64,000 nt of DNA from DATKAS01 sp963733765 (GTDB lineage: Bacteria > Actinomycetota > Acidimicrobiia > Acidimicrobiales > DATKAS01), in NCBI GenBank assembly GCA_963733765.1, contig CAVTEI010000003.1, positions 248,001-312,000 on the forward strand. The letters run 5' to 3'. The notes under the pieces are model-generated. The model searched no databases. It worked only from the letters and a program-made list of their open reading frames with translations, and had not been told where the DNA came from. The translations under genes were made by a program, and so were the position numbers. Shown in pieces: positions 17,013 through 25,381 of the stretch (within the stretch, counting starts at the first letter, position 1; every line of letters begins with the position of its first letter).

Positions 17013-18218
17013 TCAAGACGGCGAAAAACGCACCGGCATGTGGCGGACACCCGCGATGAAGCTCGACGCCATGCGCTCGGGTTCGCCCGCCGGCTCGAGG
17101 TCCGGGCACCGAGCGAGGAGCTCGCGCAGCAGCGACGAGATCTCGATGCGGGCGACGTGCATGCCGAGGCACAGGTGGGGCCCACCCCCACCGAACGCCA
17201 TGTGCGGGTTCGGAGTGCGCCCGACGTCGAATCGATCGGCATCGGCGAACACGTCCGCGTCACGATTGCCCGAGCCGTAGAACACCACAACCTTGTCGCC
17301 CGCCGCGATCGGCTGTTCGCGGATGACGGTGTCGTCCATCGCGGTGCGACGGAAGTGAGCCACCGGCGAGGTGTACCGGAGCATCTCGTCGACCGCAGTG
17401 GGAAGGAAGCCGTCGAGATCGCCCTGCAGGCGGGCCCGCTCGTCGGGATGCTCGAACAGCAGCTGCACGCCGGCCGCGACGAGGTTGCGGGTCGTGTCCC
17501 CTCCCGCGTTCACGAGGAGAAGGAAGAACCAGTTGAACTCGGCGTCGGTGAGCCCGTCGCCGTCGATCTCGGCCTGGACCAGCACGCTGGCGATGTCGTC
17601 CGCGGGCTTGGCCCGTTTGTCGCGAGCGACCTCGTCGGCGTAGCCGAGCATCTCGATCATCGCGGCGACTCGCCGGTCGGGCGGAGCGATCGTGTCGTCG
17701 GTCGTGTGCATGAGCTCGGTGAGCTCGTAGAGGTGCTCTCCATCGGAACGCGGGATGCCCATCAGCTCGGCGATGAGACCCGAGGGCAGTCGACCGGCGA
17801 CGTCCGCCACGAGGTCGCACTCGCCGCGTCCGGCGACGTCGGCGACGATCTCGCGGCTGAGCTCGTCGATGCGATCGCGAAGCAGCTCCGCGTTCTTCGG
17901 TGTGAACCCGCGGCTGACGAGCAACTTGAAGCGGTCGTGCTGCGGCGGGTCCATGTTCAGCATCATCTGCCGCGACGCCTCGAGCGCACCGGGGTCGGGC
18001 TCACCGATCATCGTGCCCCGCTCGTAGGAGCTGAAGAGCTTCGGCTGACGGCTCACCATCTTGATGTCGTCGTACTTGGTGAGCGCCCAGAAGTCCGGGC
18101 CGTCAGGGTCGGAGTGTCGAAAGACCGGCGCGTGGTCGCGCAACCAGGCGTACTGCGCCCACGGGTGGCCGTTCGCGAACGCCGCGGTCGAGATCAGGTC
18201 GATGTCGGTCGACTGCAC
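17013..18218 (-). CDS. Cytochrome P450
   Basis: A 401-residue bacterial class I P450 without a membrane anchor. The heme-binding loop is AFGGGGPHLCLGMHVA with Cys350 as thiolate ligand, the I-helix oxygen-activation motif is NAGGDTTRN near residues 237-245, and the ExxR pair is in DEMLRYTSP (Glu278, Arg281). It needs a ferredoxin and reductase, not seen here. The substrate is unknown; it resembles actinobacterial CYPs acting on steroids, terpenes or fatty acids. The GTG at 18218 has a TACGGT box 6 nt upstream. It is divergent from ccr. Confidence 0.95.
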   Translation of the reverse strand: MQSTDIDLISTAAFANGHPWAQYAWLRDHAPVFRHSDPDGPDFWALTKYDDIKMVSRQPKLFSSYERGTMIGEPDPGALEASRQMMLNMDPPQHDRFKLLVSRGFTPKNAELLRDRIDELSREIVADVAGRGECDLVADVAGRLPSGLIAELMGIPRSDGEHLYELTELMHTTDDTIAPPDRRVAAMIEMLGYADEVARDKRAKPADDIASVLVQAEIDGDGLTDAEFNWFFLLLVNAGGDTTRNLVAAGVQLLFEHPDERARLQGDLDGFLPTAVDEMLRYTSPVAHFRRTAMDDTVIREQPIAAGDKVVVFYGSGNRDADVFADADRFDVGRTPNPHMAFGGGGPHLCLGMHVARIEISSLLRELLARCPDLEPAGEPERMASSFIAGVRHMPVRFSPS

Positions 18219-18224
18219 GCGCCG

Positions 18225-18230
18225 ACCGTA
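18225..18230 (-). promoter_or_regulatory. Leaderless -10 box (TACGGT) of the P450 gene
   Basis: Six nt before the GTG start on the minus strand, inside the 76-bp divergent P450/ccr interval. Confidence 0.55.
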
Positions 18231-18253
18231 GCGTCAGCCCGCTCACCCCGGTC

Positions 18254-18267
18254 CGGCTTGGAAGCCG
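18254..18267. promoter_or_regulatory. Inverted repeat in the P450/ccr divergent promoter region
   Basis: Perfect repeat CGGCTT-GG-AAGCCG centred between the two -10 boxes, at about the -35 region of each promoter. A regulator bound here could control both divergent genes. Only the symmetry supports it. Confidence 0.4.
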
Positions 18268-18273
18268 AAAGTG

Positions 18274-18288
18274 ACCGACCGGTAGCCT
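18274..18288 (+). promoter_or_regulatory. ccr leaderless promoter with shared ACCGACCGGTA element
   Basis: TAGCCT (18283-18288) lies 6 nt before the ccr ATG. Together with the upstream bases it reads ACCGACCGGTAGCCT. The hbd gene has ACCGACCGGTAACCT at exactly the same distance (21 nt from first base to start codon). The core has symmetry (ACCG-AC-CGGT), compatible with a dimeric repressor covering the -10 box. Confidence 0.55.
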
Positions 18289-18294
18289 GCGCTC

Positions 18295-19632
18295 ATGCAG
18301 GCCATCCTCGATGCCATCCTCGCGGGCGCCCCGGCCGACGAGCTCGCCGCTCTCCCCCTCCCCGAAGCTCACCGCGCAGTCGTCGTGCGCAAGGACGAGG
18401 TCGGGATGTTCGAAGGCATGGAGTCGGCGGCGAAGGATCCCCGCAAGTCGCTGCACCTCGAGGAGGTGCCGCTCCCCGAGCTCGCTCCCGACGAGGCGTA
18501 CGTCGCGGTGATGGCGAGCTCGATCAACTTCAACACCGTCTGGACATCGATCTTCGAGCCGTTGCCGACGTTCATGTTTCTCGAGCGCTACGGCAAGGAG
18601 AGCACGTGGGCGAAGCGCCACGACCTTCCGTACCAAGTCGTGGGCTCCGACGCGTCGGGTGTGGTGCTGCGGGTTGGCTCGGCGGTCCGCAACTGGAGGG
18701 TCGGCGACCGCGTGACGGTCCACTGCAACTCGGTCGACGACCAGGACCCCTCGGCGCACGACGATTCGATGCTCGCGACCAACCAACGCATCTGGGGCTT
18801 CGAGACCAACTTTGGCGGCCTCGCCGATGTCGCACTCGTGAAGGCAAACCAGCTCATGCCGAAGCCCGCCCACCTCACCTGGGAAGAGGCGGCCGTGAAC
18901 GCGCTGTGCAACTCGACGTCGTACCGCATGCTCGTCGGCGAGCACGGTGCCCGCATGAAGCAGGGCGACACCGTGCTGGTGTGGGGAGCGACGGGGGGCA
19001 TCGGTGGCTACGCGGTGCAATACGTGTTGAACGGAGGTGGCACCCCCGTCGGCGTCGTCAGCTCTCCGGAGAAGGCCGAGCTCCTGCGCGACCTCGGGTG
19101 CGACGCGGTGATCGATCGCAACGCGGGCGATTACAAGTTTTGGAAGGACGCGACGACGCAAGACGAGAGCGAGTGGCGGCGGTTCGGCAAGGATGTACGG
19201 GCGCTCGTCGGTGACGACCCCGACATCGTGTTCGAGCATCCCGGACGGTCGACGATGGGCGCGTCGGTCTTCGTCGCCAAGCGAGGCGGCACCATCGTGA
19301 CGTGCGCGGCGACGTCGGGGTACATGGTGGAGTTCGACAACCGCCACTTCTGGATGAAGCTCAAGCGCCTCATCGCCAGCCACTTCGCCAACTACCGAGA
19401 GGCGTGGGAGGCCAACCGGCTGATCAGCCGCGGTGCGATCCAGCCTCTGCTGTCGGCGGTCTACCCGTTGGGCGAAACCGGCGAGGCCGCGTACCGGGTG
19501 CACAAGAACCAACACGAAGGCAAGATCGGGGTGCTGTGCCTCGCGCCGTCTGAAGGACTCGGCATCGACGACCCGGAGCTCAGGGCAAAGGTCGGGGAGG
19601 ACCGCATCACGGTGTTCAGGAGGCATCAATGA
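18295..19632 (+). CDS. ccr: Crotonyl-CoA carboxylase/reductase
   Basis: Reductive carboxylation of crotonyl-CoA with NADPH and CO2 to ethylmalonyl-CoA, the key step of the ethylmalonyl-CoA pathway. The 445-residue MDR-fold protein keeps the CO2-binding residues known from the family: Asn in SSINFNTVW, Phe169-Glu170 in WGFETNFGG and His351 in FDNRHFWM; the nucleotide-binding motif is VWGATGGIGGYAVQY. Length is normal. Leaderless start. Its stop overlaps the epimerase gene (ATGA), the first of four successive overlaps in this operon. Confidence 0.96.
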   Translation: MQAILDAILAGAPADELAALPLPEAHRAVVVRKDEVGMFEGMESAAKDPRKSLHLEEVPLPELAPDEAYVAVMASSINFNTVWTSIFEPLPTFMFLERYGKESTWAKRHDLPYQVVGSDASGVVLRVGSAVRNWRVGDRVTVHCNSVDDQDPSAHDDSMLATNQRIWGFETNFGGLADVALVKANQLMPKPAHLTWEEAAVNALCNSTSYRMLVGEHGARMKQGDTVLVWGATGGIGGYAVQYVLNGGGTPVGVVSSPEKAELLRDLGCDAVIDRNAGDYKFWKDATTQDESEWRRFGKDVRALVGDDPDIVFEHPGRSTMGASVFVAKRGGTIVTCAATSGYMVEFDNRHFWMKLKRLIASHFANYREAWEANRLISRGAIQPLLSAVYPLGETGEAAYRVHKNQHEGKIGVLCLAPSEGLGIDDPELRAKVGEDRITVFRRHQ

Positions 19633-20126
19633 GCCCGCAAGTCGCACGCGGCCCCAACGACACTGGGCAAGCTGGACAAGCGCACAGCGGCCAGGGCTAC
19701 GGCGAGGGCCTCGCGGTCGGCGCGCCGCTCTTCACCGAGATCGATCACATCGCCATCGCCGTGCATGACCTCGACGCCGCGATCGACTACTACCGCGACG
19801 TCTTCGGCGCGACCGTCGAGCACCGCGAGATCGTCCACCATGACGGCGTGGAAGAAGCGCTGTTGAAGGTGGCCGAGAGCTACATCCAGCTGGTCACGCC
19901 GACGACCGACGAATCGCCCGTCGCGAAGAGCCTCGAGAAGCGGGGCGAGGGATTGCACCACGTCGCCTACCGGGTCGCGGACTGCGCGGCAGCGCTGCAA
20001 GCAGTGAAGGACGCCGGCGGCAGGGTCATCGACGAAGAACCCCGACCGGGCTCACGCGGCACCACCGTCGCGTTCATCCACCCGAAGGGGGCGTTCGGCA
20101 CGCTCATCGAGCTCGTGCAGGAGTGA
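19629..20126 (+). CDS. mce: Methylmalonyl-/ethylmalonyl-CoA epimerase
   Basis: Interconverts the 2R and 2S forms of methylmalonyl- or ethylmalonyl-CoA, needed between Ccr and the B12 mutase. The glyoxalase-fold core begins FTEIDHIAIAVHDLDAAIDYY (His metal ligand) and continues with the IQLVTP, GEGLHHVAYRV and FIHPKGAFGTLIELVQE motifs carrying the other His and Glu ligands. An unusual N-terminal extension of about 34 Gly/Gln-rich residues precedes the core; an internal start is possible but the 4-bp overlap with ccr supports ATG 19629. Confidence 0.93.
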   Translation: MSPQVARGPNDTGQAGQAHSGQGYGEGLAVGAPLFTEIDHIAIAVHDLDAAIDYYRDVFGATVEHREIVHHDGVEEALLKVAESYIQLVTPTTDESPVAKSLEKRGEGLHHVAYRVADCAAALQAVKDAGGRVIDEEPRPGSRGTTVAFIHPKGAFGTLIELVQE

Positions 20127-20908
20127 CGCTCCGCACCGACCTGCTGCTCGATCCCTTCGGTGGCCGCGTCGCTGACGCGGTGCGCGCCGCCCGCGCCGCA
20201 GAGGACGCTGGCTTCGACGGCATCTGGACCTGGGACCACCTGGCGGGTCGCGTGCACGGCGCCAGCCATGTCCTCGAGTGCTGGACGCTGCTCACGACCA
20301 TCGCGGCCAATACCGAACGCGTCTCGATCGGCCCGCTCGTGCTGAACGTCGCGAACCGTGAGCCGGGCGTGCTCGCCGTGATGGCGGCGACCCTGCAGGA
20401 GGCATCGGCAGGCCGACTGCTGCTCGGCATCGGTGCAGGGGGCGGCAACGACACGCCGTACGCCGGCGAGCAACGAGCTCTCAATCGCGACGTCGCTGGT
20501 GATCCGCAACGCCGGGCCGCGGTCGAGCACGCCATCGGCGTGATCCGCGATGTGTGGTCGGGGCGCGACGGCTTCCTGCGTCCCGATGTCCCGCCACCCA
20601 TCGTCGTCGGCGGGTTCGGCCCGAAGATGGCCGAGCTCGCGGGACGCCTGGCTGATGGCTTCAACGCGCCGGCGACCAGCCCGGGCCTGGCAGCTCTCAT
20701 CGAGACCGCGTTGGCCGCTCGTCGAGACGGCGGCTCCCGCGACTTCCTCGTCACCGCGAGCGCTTCCTTGGCGCCGCGTTGGGTGTCCGAGGACAGCGGC
20801 CAACGAGCGCGGCTGCGTGACCGCGGGGTCACCCGCGTCATCCTCGGCGTGACTCCCCCGTACGACACCGCCCAGATCACCGCGCTGGGAGGCATGCTCA
20901 ACCGGTGA
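20123..20908 (+). CDS. LLM-class (F420-type) flavin-dependent oxidoreductase
   Basis: A 261-residue TIM-barrel of the luciferase-like monooxygenase superfamily; motifs include AEDAGFDGIWTWDHLAGR, RVSIGPLVLNVANREP and RLLLGIGAGGGNDTPYAGE. In actinobacteria such proteins usually bind coenzyme F420. It is somewhat short for the family, with a compact C-terminal part. It overlaps the epimerase gene upstream and the nuclease gene downstream (both GTGA). The substrate is not predictable; the operon suggests an acyl or hydroxy-acid compound, but that is inference. Confidence 0.86.
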   Translation: MTLRTDLLLDPFGGRVADAVRAARAAEDAGFDGIWTWDHLAGRVHGASHVLECWTLLTTIAANTERVSIGPLVLNVANREPGVLAVMAATLQEASAGRLLLGIGAGGGNDTPYAGEQRALNRDVAGDPQRRAAVEHAIGVIRDVWSGRDGFLRPDVPPPIVVGGFGPKMAELAGRLADGFNAPATSPGLAALIETALAARRDGGSRDFLVTASASLAPRWVSEDSGQRARLRDRGVTRVILGVTPPYDTAQITALGGMLNR

Positions 20909-21861
20909 GCGCGACGTTGGCGAAGTTCTTCGACGACGTCGCAGCCGGGATCGGGCTCGGCCCGACCGTCGACCGAGCGACCGTCGAGGCGCTGCGCGGC
21001 GAGCTCACAACCGTGCTCGACGCCATCGGTGACCACCTCCCCGCCGATGCACCAACGCTCACGCTCACGAAGGGCCGTATCCGAGCCATACTCGCCTGCG
21101 AGACGGGAGCGCTCGCCGCCAACGAAGTCATCCCGCAGGTGACGGCGCCGATGATGCTCGGCCATCTCGTCGATCGAGTGGTCGCGTCGTACGTGCTCAC
21201 CGGCACGGTGCCCAACGACCCGTTCGAGCACGCGGTCGACGCGCTTCGAGCGGAACGGGACGAGCGCGCGATCTCGTGGCTCGACGCTGCCGACACCGAC
21301 GTCATTGCCGGGCTGCGCGCCGATCTCGCCAGCCGCGCCGCGCGGGTCGAGTCGTCGTGGCCGCTCGTTTCCTCGGAGTGGTGGCCGCGTCTCGAGGATC
21401 CCGCGCGCATCCCGTTCGCCCGAGGACGACTCATCCTCTCGGGGCGGTTCGATGTGATGCTCGGCGGGCGTGCGACCCCGCTGCCGCGCGTGATCGTCGA
21501 GATCAAGGCCGGGGCCGCGACCGCCATCCATCAACCCGACCTGTACTGGTACGCGCTGCTCGGGGCACTGCGCGACCACGTCACGCCGCGCGTCGTTGCC
21601 GTGTGGTCCGCGGCTGACGGGATCACCACGACCGCACCGATCACCGCCGACGCGCTCCACTCGGCGGCGATGCGCGTGGTCGCCGCTGCGGAACGTTGGA
21701 TCGAGGTGCTCTCGGGCCGCGAACCGACGATCACGGCGCATCCCGGCTGTCGGTGGTGCGCGCTCCTCGAGGTGTGCGAGACGGGCCAACGCTGGAGCCC
21801 CGACGCTGCGCTCGACGAAGACTGGCTCGACGACGAACAGGACACTGGAGACGATGCCTGA
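20905..21861 (+). CDS. Cas4/RecB-like PD-(D/E)XK nuclease with a predicted 4Fe-4S cluster
   Basis: A 318-residue protein with the full set of residues of iron-sulfur PD-(D/E)XK exonucleases. Cys65 (ILACETG) pairs with the C-terminal cluster Cys282-x2-Cys285-x5-Cys291 (HPGCRWCALLEVC) for a 4Fe-4S site. The nuclease core has His87 (GHLVDR), Asp183 (SGRFDVMLGG), Glu199-x-Lys201 (VIVEIKAGA) and Gln210 with Tyr214 (HQPDLYWYALL). No helicase domain is present and no CRISPR genes are nearby. It probably processes DNA ends. It is translationally coupled to the LLM gene before it and to an unknown protein after it (8-bp overlap), an unexpected place for a nuclease beside ccr. Confidence 0.82.
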   Translation: MSATLAKFFDDVAAGIGLGPTVDRATVEALRGELTTVLDAIGDHLPADAPTLTLTKGRIRAILACETGALAANEVIPQVTAPMMLGHLVDRVVASYVLTGTVPNDPFEHAVDALRAERDERAISWLDAADTDVIAGLRADLASRAARVESSWPLVSSEWWPRLEDPARIPFARGRLILSGRFDVMLGGRATPLPRVIVEIKAGAATAIHQPDLYWYALLGALRDHVTPRVVAVWSAADGITTTAPITADALHSAAMRVVAAAERWIEVLSGREPTITAHPGCRWCALLEVCETGQRWSPDAALDEDWLDDEQDTGDDA

Positions 21862-22621
21862 CTCGGGACGCGGGCGAGCTTGGCGCGCCGAGGCGCTCGA
21901 TCGACTCGGTCCTCTCGTGGCCGAGGTCGAGCCGAAGCGGGCGACGCTCGGCTGGTTCGAGATCCAGCGTCTGCTCGGTGAAAGAGGGGACGGGAACGCC
22001 GCGTCGCCGCCATTTCGTTGGTCCGCGCGATTCGCTCGTCGCTCGATCGGACTGCCGGCGCTTCAGGAGCTGGCCGCGGCAACCGCGGACCACCGCAAGA
22101 TGACCCCCGTCGAGGCGGTCACACTCGTGCTCGATCGACTCGTCGGGGCCGGCCGCGAAGGATGGGCGGAGCGGGACGACGCCTCGATCGAGGACTGGCT
22201 CTGCAGCATCGGCGAAGGGGGCCGAGCCGCGGCGACACGCGACGCGGTCACCTGGGTCACCGCGTGTCGGACGCAGATCCGCTGGCCGCCACATGACGTG
22301 AGGGCGGCACGAGACGGCAGCTGGTTCGCGACGATCCGCAAAGACGTGCTCGCGTTGCGGGCCCGCATCGACCTCGGTCCGGCGAAGGCGCCAGGCGTGA
22401 TCGAGGCGAGCCTCCCCCACCCGAAGACGTCGCTCGCGCTCGGCTACCTCGCCCTCGTCCGCTCGATCGATGTCGGGGTGCTGCCCGACAGCGTCACTGC
22501 TCTGCACCTCCCATCGGCCGACCGGACACAGGTCGTACCCACGGACGAGCTCTTGGGCGAGGTGCTCGATCTGTGCGCGGGGGCAATCAGCGCCTGGGCG
22601 GACCAACAGCAGCCGGGCTGA
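21854..22621 (+). CDS. Protein of unknown function coupled to the nuclease
   Basis: 255 residues, not recognised. The ATG at 21854 lies 8 bp inside the nuclease gene, so the pair is co-translated. The protein looks mainly alpha-helical, has no membrane segments or signal peptide, and contains Trp/Arg-rich patches (GWFEIQRLLGERG, FRWSARFARRSIG) that could bind nucleic acid. Only three Cys occur and they are not clustered. A role as partner or regulator of the nuclease is inference from coupling only. Confidence 0.75.
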   Translation: MPDSGRGRAWRAEALDRLGPLVAEVEPKRATLGWFEIQRLLGERGDGNAASPPFRWSARFARRSIGLPALQELAAATADHRKMTPVEAVTLVLDRLVGAGREGWAERDDASIEDWLCSIGEGGRAAATRDAVTWVTACRTQIRWPPHDVRAARDGSWFATIRKDVLALRARIDLGPAKAPGVIEASLPHPKTSLALGYLALVRSIDVGVLPDSVTALHLPSADRTQVVPTDELLGEVLDLCAGAISAWADQQQPG

Positions 22622-22627
22622 AGCCGC

Positions 22628-23290
22628 TCACCCCCAGCGGTCGTCGGGCGGGGCGGTGCTCGGCCCGACATGCTTCGTCAGCCACGCGTTGATCTCGTCG
22701 GACGCTCGCCACGCCGCGACGATGCGATCCTTCGCCCTCGCGGTCTCGAACCACCTCGCCGGCGACCACTCCTTCCCGACGGTGAGCCCCTTGAGCCGGA
22801 GCAGCTCGATGCGGGGATGGTCCTTCGCGTAGCCCTTCGGCGCCGTCTTCAGTCCGTCACCGCCGCACTGGTAGCCCGCCTTCCGAGCCATGGCCACGGC
22901 CCGCTCGAGCGCCTTCCCCGCAGTGTCGTCGTCGATGGCCTCCCGCATGCGTGAGATCTGGTCCGGCGCCGGACGGTAGAAACCCGACCCCGCGAACAAG
23001 CCCGCGGCGGACAGGGCGACGTAGTAGATCGCCCCCTCCTCGCTCTCCGTGACCGCGCCCTGTCCCGTCTTGTAGGGCGACTTGTCCTTGCTGAACCGAA
23101 CGTCGCGGTGCGGCCGGAACAGACGCAGCGGCCCGAACGTGTCGGCCACCTCATGAGAGAGGGCCCGGAACGGCGCGACCACCGCCGACTCGTAGACGTC
23201 CTTGTTGGCCGTCCAGTAGGTCTTGGAGTTGTCGGCCTCGAGGCCCTCGTAGAAGGTGATCGCCTCGGCCGGCCACCCACGAAATGACAT
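22628..23290 (-). CDS. DUF2461 (TIGR02453) family protein
   Basis: 220 residues of the widespread DUF2461 family. Diagnostic stretches are ITFYEGLEADNSKTYWTAN at the N-terminus, LFRPHRDVRFSKDKSPYKT in the middle and FYRPAPDQISRMREAIDDD later. The function is not established; the conserved basic RFSKDKSPYK patch is the usual hallmark. The ATG at 23290 is preceded at 7 nt by TAGCGT on the minus strand, so the longer reading to 23335 is unlikely. Convergent with the unknown gene, divergent from the MFS gene. Confidence 0.92.
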   Translation of the reverse strand: MSFRGWPAEAITFYEGLEADNSKTYWTANKDVYESAVVAPFRALSHEVADTFGPLRLFRPHRDVRFSKDKSPYKTGQGAVTESEEGAIYYVALSAAGLFAGSGFYRPAPDQISRMREAIDDDTAGKALERAVAMARKAGYQCGGDGLKTAPKGYAKDHPRIELLRLKGLTVGKEWSPARWFETARAKDRIVAAWRASDEINAWLTKHVGPSTAPPDDRWG

Positions 23291-23297
23291 GCGGCGC

Positions 23298-23303
23298 ACG
23301 CTA
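23298..23303 (-). promoter_or_regulatory. Leaderless -10 box (TAGCGT) of the DUF2461 gene
   Basis: Seven nt before the ATG on the minus strand; it settles the choice of the 23290 start. Confidence 0.55.
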
Positions 23304-23334
23304 CCCAGCGGGCCTGCTGGTGCACACTGGCGCA

Positions 23335-24840
23335 ATGTCGCGCGCTGACCGCGCTGTCACTGCCGTGTTCGGCGCCGAGCCGTACCGGCGCCTGGTGGTG
23401 GCGAACTCCGTTGGGGTCACCGGCGACGCCCTCTTCACCGTGTCGCTCGCGGGTTCGCTCTTCTTCAACGTGTCGGCCGACGCCGCCAGGCCCACGATCC
23501 TTCTGTATCTCCTGCTGACGCTGGCGCCCTTCGCCATCGTGGGCCCGTTCGTCGGCACGGTCATCGACCGATTCCCCGGCAGCCAACGCGGGTTGATAGC
23601 GGCGACGAACCTGGGTCGAGCGATCGCGATGCTGCTGATCGCTGTCGAGCTGAAGAGCCTCGCGTTCTTCCCGCTCGCGTTCATCGTGCTCGTGCTCAGC
23701 AAGGCGTCGTCGATCGCGAAGAGCTCGCTCGTCCCGTGGCTGGTCGCCGACGACGACCGCCTCGTCGCGGAGAACGCGCGCCTCTCCCGCGCCACTGCAC
23801 TCGTCGGCGGTCTGGCCGGCGCGGCGGGTGCTGCTGCGCTTGCCCTGGGATCAACGGAGGGCGTGCTCGTCGGCGCCGCTGTCATGCACGTGATCGCGAT
23901 CCCGTTCGCGATGAGGATTCCGAAGATCCACGTCACCGGTCGGCTTCCGATCGTCGAGGACGTCGAGCTGCGCGGCGGCGCGGTCACGTTTGCTGCGAAT
24001 GCGCAGAGCGCGATGCGGGCTGGCGTCGGGTTCCTCGCATTCTTCATCGCGTTCAACTTGAAGGTGGGCGGCGAGCCGGCGTGGTTCTTCGGCCTCGTGA
24101 TCGCGGCGGGCGGCGCGGGGGGCTTCTTCGGCACCTACATCGCCGCGTTCCTGCGCCGCCATCTCAACGAGGAGATGCTCCTCGCGTTGGCACTCGGCAC
24201 CGCGGGGCTGGCGGCGCTCGTCGCTCCTGTGCAGTACGAGAGACCGGCGGTGCTCCTCGTCGCCCTCACCACCGGCGTCGCCGCCAGCGTCGGTCGCCAG
24301 GCGTTCGACAGCCTCACGCAACGCCTTGCTCCCGACGCCGAGAAGGGCCGGGCGTTTGCTCGGTTCGAGACCCGGTTCCAGATCGCGTGGGTCCTCGGCG
24401 CGGTCGTTGCGGTGCTCGCCCGGCCGGGGAACGCAATCGGTCTCGCCGCCCTCGGCGTGGTCCTGTGCGGCGCGGGCGTCCTCTACCTCGTCAGCCTCCG
24501 CGCGCTGCGTCGCCACCAGCTCGTGGTCCAGACGTCGCTGGATCGGAGGGAGGAGAACCTTCCCCGGTCGCTTCTCGCCATCGCGAGCGCGCTCCACGCC
24601 CAGGGTGCCGATCGCTTGGCCGTGACGACTGCCGCCGACGCGGTGAGGGTCACGCACGCGGCCTCCGGGAACGGGAGCGACGGGCTGGGACCCGAGCTGA
24701 CCGAGATCTGGACGCTCGCGGTGAGCGGCACGGGCGCCTTCGACGTCGACCTCGCCGCTCGGGCACTCGAGCTCGCGCAGTCATCGGTCGACGCCGCGAC
24801 TAGCCCGAGCTCGCCTCGCTCGCCGACCGGGCCTGAATGA
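23335..24840 (+). CDS. Major facilitator superfamily transporter
   Basis: A 501-residue membrane protein with about 10-12 hydrophobic helices. The first helices (VVANSVGVTGDALFTVSLAGS and TILLYLLLTLAPFAIVGPFV) are followed by the conserved loop GTVIDRFPGSQRG, as in MFS_3-type exporters. The C-terminal 100 residues after residue 400 are soluble and helical, longer than a typical MFS tail. ATG 23335 was chosen because upstream sequence is shared with the divergent promoter region. The transported substrate is unknown. It overlaps the 3' end of the lipoprotein gene on the other strand by about 40 bp. Confidence 0.85.
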   Translation: MSRADRAVTAVFGAEPYRRLVVANSVGVTGDALFTVSLAGSLFFNVSADAARPTILLYLLLTLAPFAIVGPFVGTVIDRFPGSQRGLIAATNLGRAIAMLLIAVELKSLAFFPLAFIVLVLSKASSIAKSSLVPWLVADDDRLVAENARLSRATALVGGLAGAAGAAALALGSTEGVLVGAAVMHVIAIPFAMRIPKIHVTGRLPIVEDVELRGGAVTFAANAQSAMRAGVGFLAFFIAFNLKVGGEPAWFFGLVIAAGGAGGFFGTYIAAFLRRHLNEEMLLALALGTAGLAALVAPVQYERPAVLLVALTTGVAASVGRQAFDSLTQRLAPDAEKGRAFARFETRFQIAWVLGAVVAVLARPGNAIGLAALGVVLCGAGVLYLVSLRALRRHQLVVQTSLDRREENLPRSLLAIASALHAQGADRLAVTTAADAVRVTHAASGNGSDGLGPELTEIWTLAVSGTGAFDVDLAARALELAQSSVDAATSPSSPRSPTGPE

Positions 24841-25315
24841 CGACCCACCCGTCCGCGGTCTCGTTCACCTCGTACTCGACGGCCGAAGTGTCCGCGGCAG
24901 TGCGGTACAGCTCGCCCGGCACGTGCACACTCGAGCCGTCCGGAGGCACAGATCCGAGGCTTACCAGGAGCCCGTCATCGAACACAGGCTCGCCCTCCCC
25001 GTCCTGATCGATCGCTTGCTCGGCCTCATCGACGAAGCGCACGACGGCGACGTCCGCTATCGCGTCGACCACTGACACCTGCACGTCGAGAGGGATCGGC
25101 TTCTCGTTGCCGAGGGGGGCGACGTAGAGGAGCGGGGTTTCTTCATCCTCCACGGGTTCCTCGGCCGCGACCGTGTCGAGGATGGCGCTGTACACGTCGG
25201 AGTCGCGGGACGAGGAGTCGGGGGTCTCGTCGTCATCGCCGCATGCGGGCGTCGTCAACAGCGCGGCGCTGACGAGCGCAACCAGAGCCCCCCGGGCGAT
25301 CGAACCGACCTGCAC
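24800..25315 (-). CDS. Putative lipoprotein with a GerMN-like sporulation/germination-type domain (uncertain)
   Basis: 171 residues starting at GTG 25315 (or 25318). The N-terminus is a lipoprotein-like signal (RGALVALVSAALLTTPACGDDD) with Cys at about residue 22, followed by an acidic linker. The soluble domain (TPLLYVAPLGNEKPIPLDVQ ... DIAVVRFV-like ... GLLVSLGSVPPDGSSVHVPG) recalls a small beta-rich extracytoplasmic domain; the match to GerMN is weak. It is divergent from the exonuclease gene (67 bp). Confidence 0.6.
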   Translation of the reverse strand: MQVGSIARGALVALVSAALLTTPACGDDDETPDSSSRDSDVYSAILDTVAAEEPVEDEETPLLYVAPLGNEKPIPLDVQVSVVDAIADVAVVRFVDEAEQAIDQDGEGEPVFDDGLLVSLGSVPPDGSSVHVPGELYRTAADTSAVEYEVNETADGWVVIQARSASEASSG

Positions 25316-25368
25316 CACAGTCAGGTTCCCACAATTGGGAGGGTCAGCATCCCCAGCTGGCAGCCGGT

Positions 25369-25374
25369 TACCGT
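25369..25374 (+). promoter_or_regulatory. Leaderless -10 box (TACCGT) of the exonuclease gene
   Basis: Seven nt before the GTG start at 25382. Confidence 0.55.
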
Positions 25375-25381
25375 CGTCGCG

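Noticed and set aside
18103..19647. Long open frames opposite ccr, P450 and other genes
   Set aside because: High-GC codon bias makes long antisense frames; these are rich in Arg/His/Val, have no motifs and overlap clear genes entirely.
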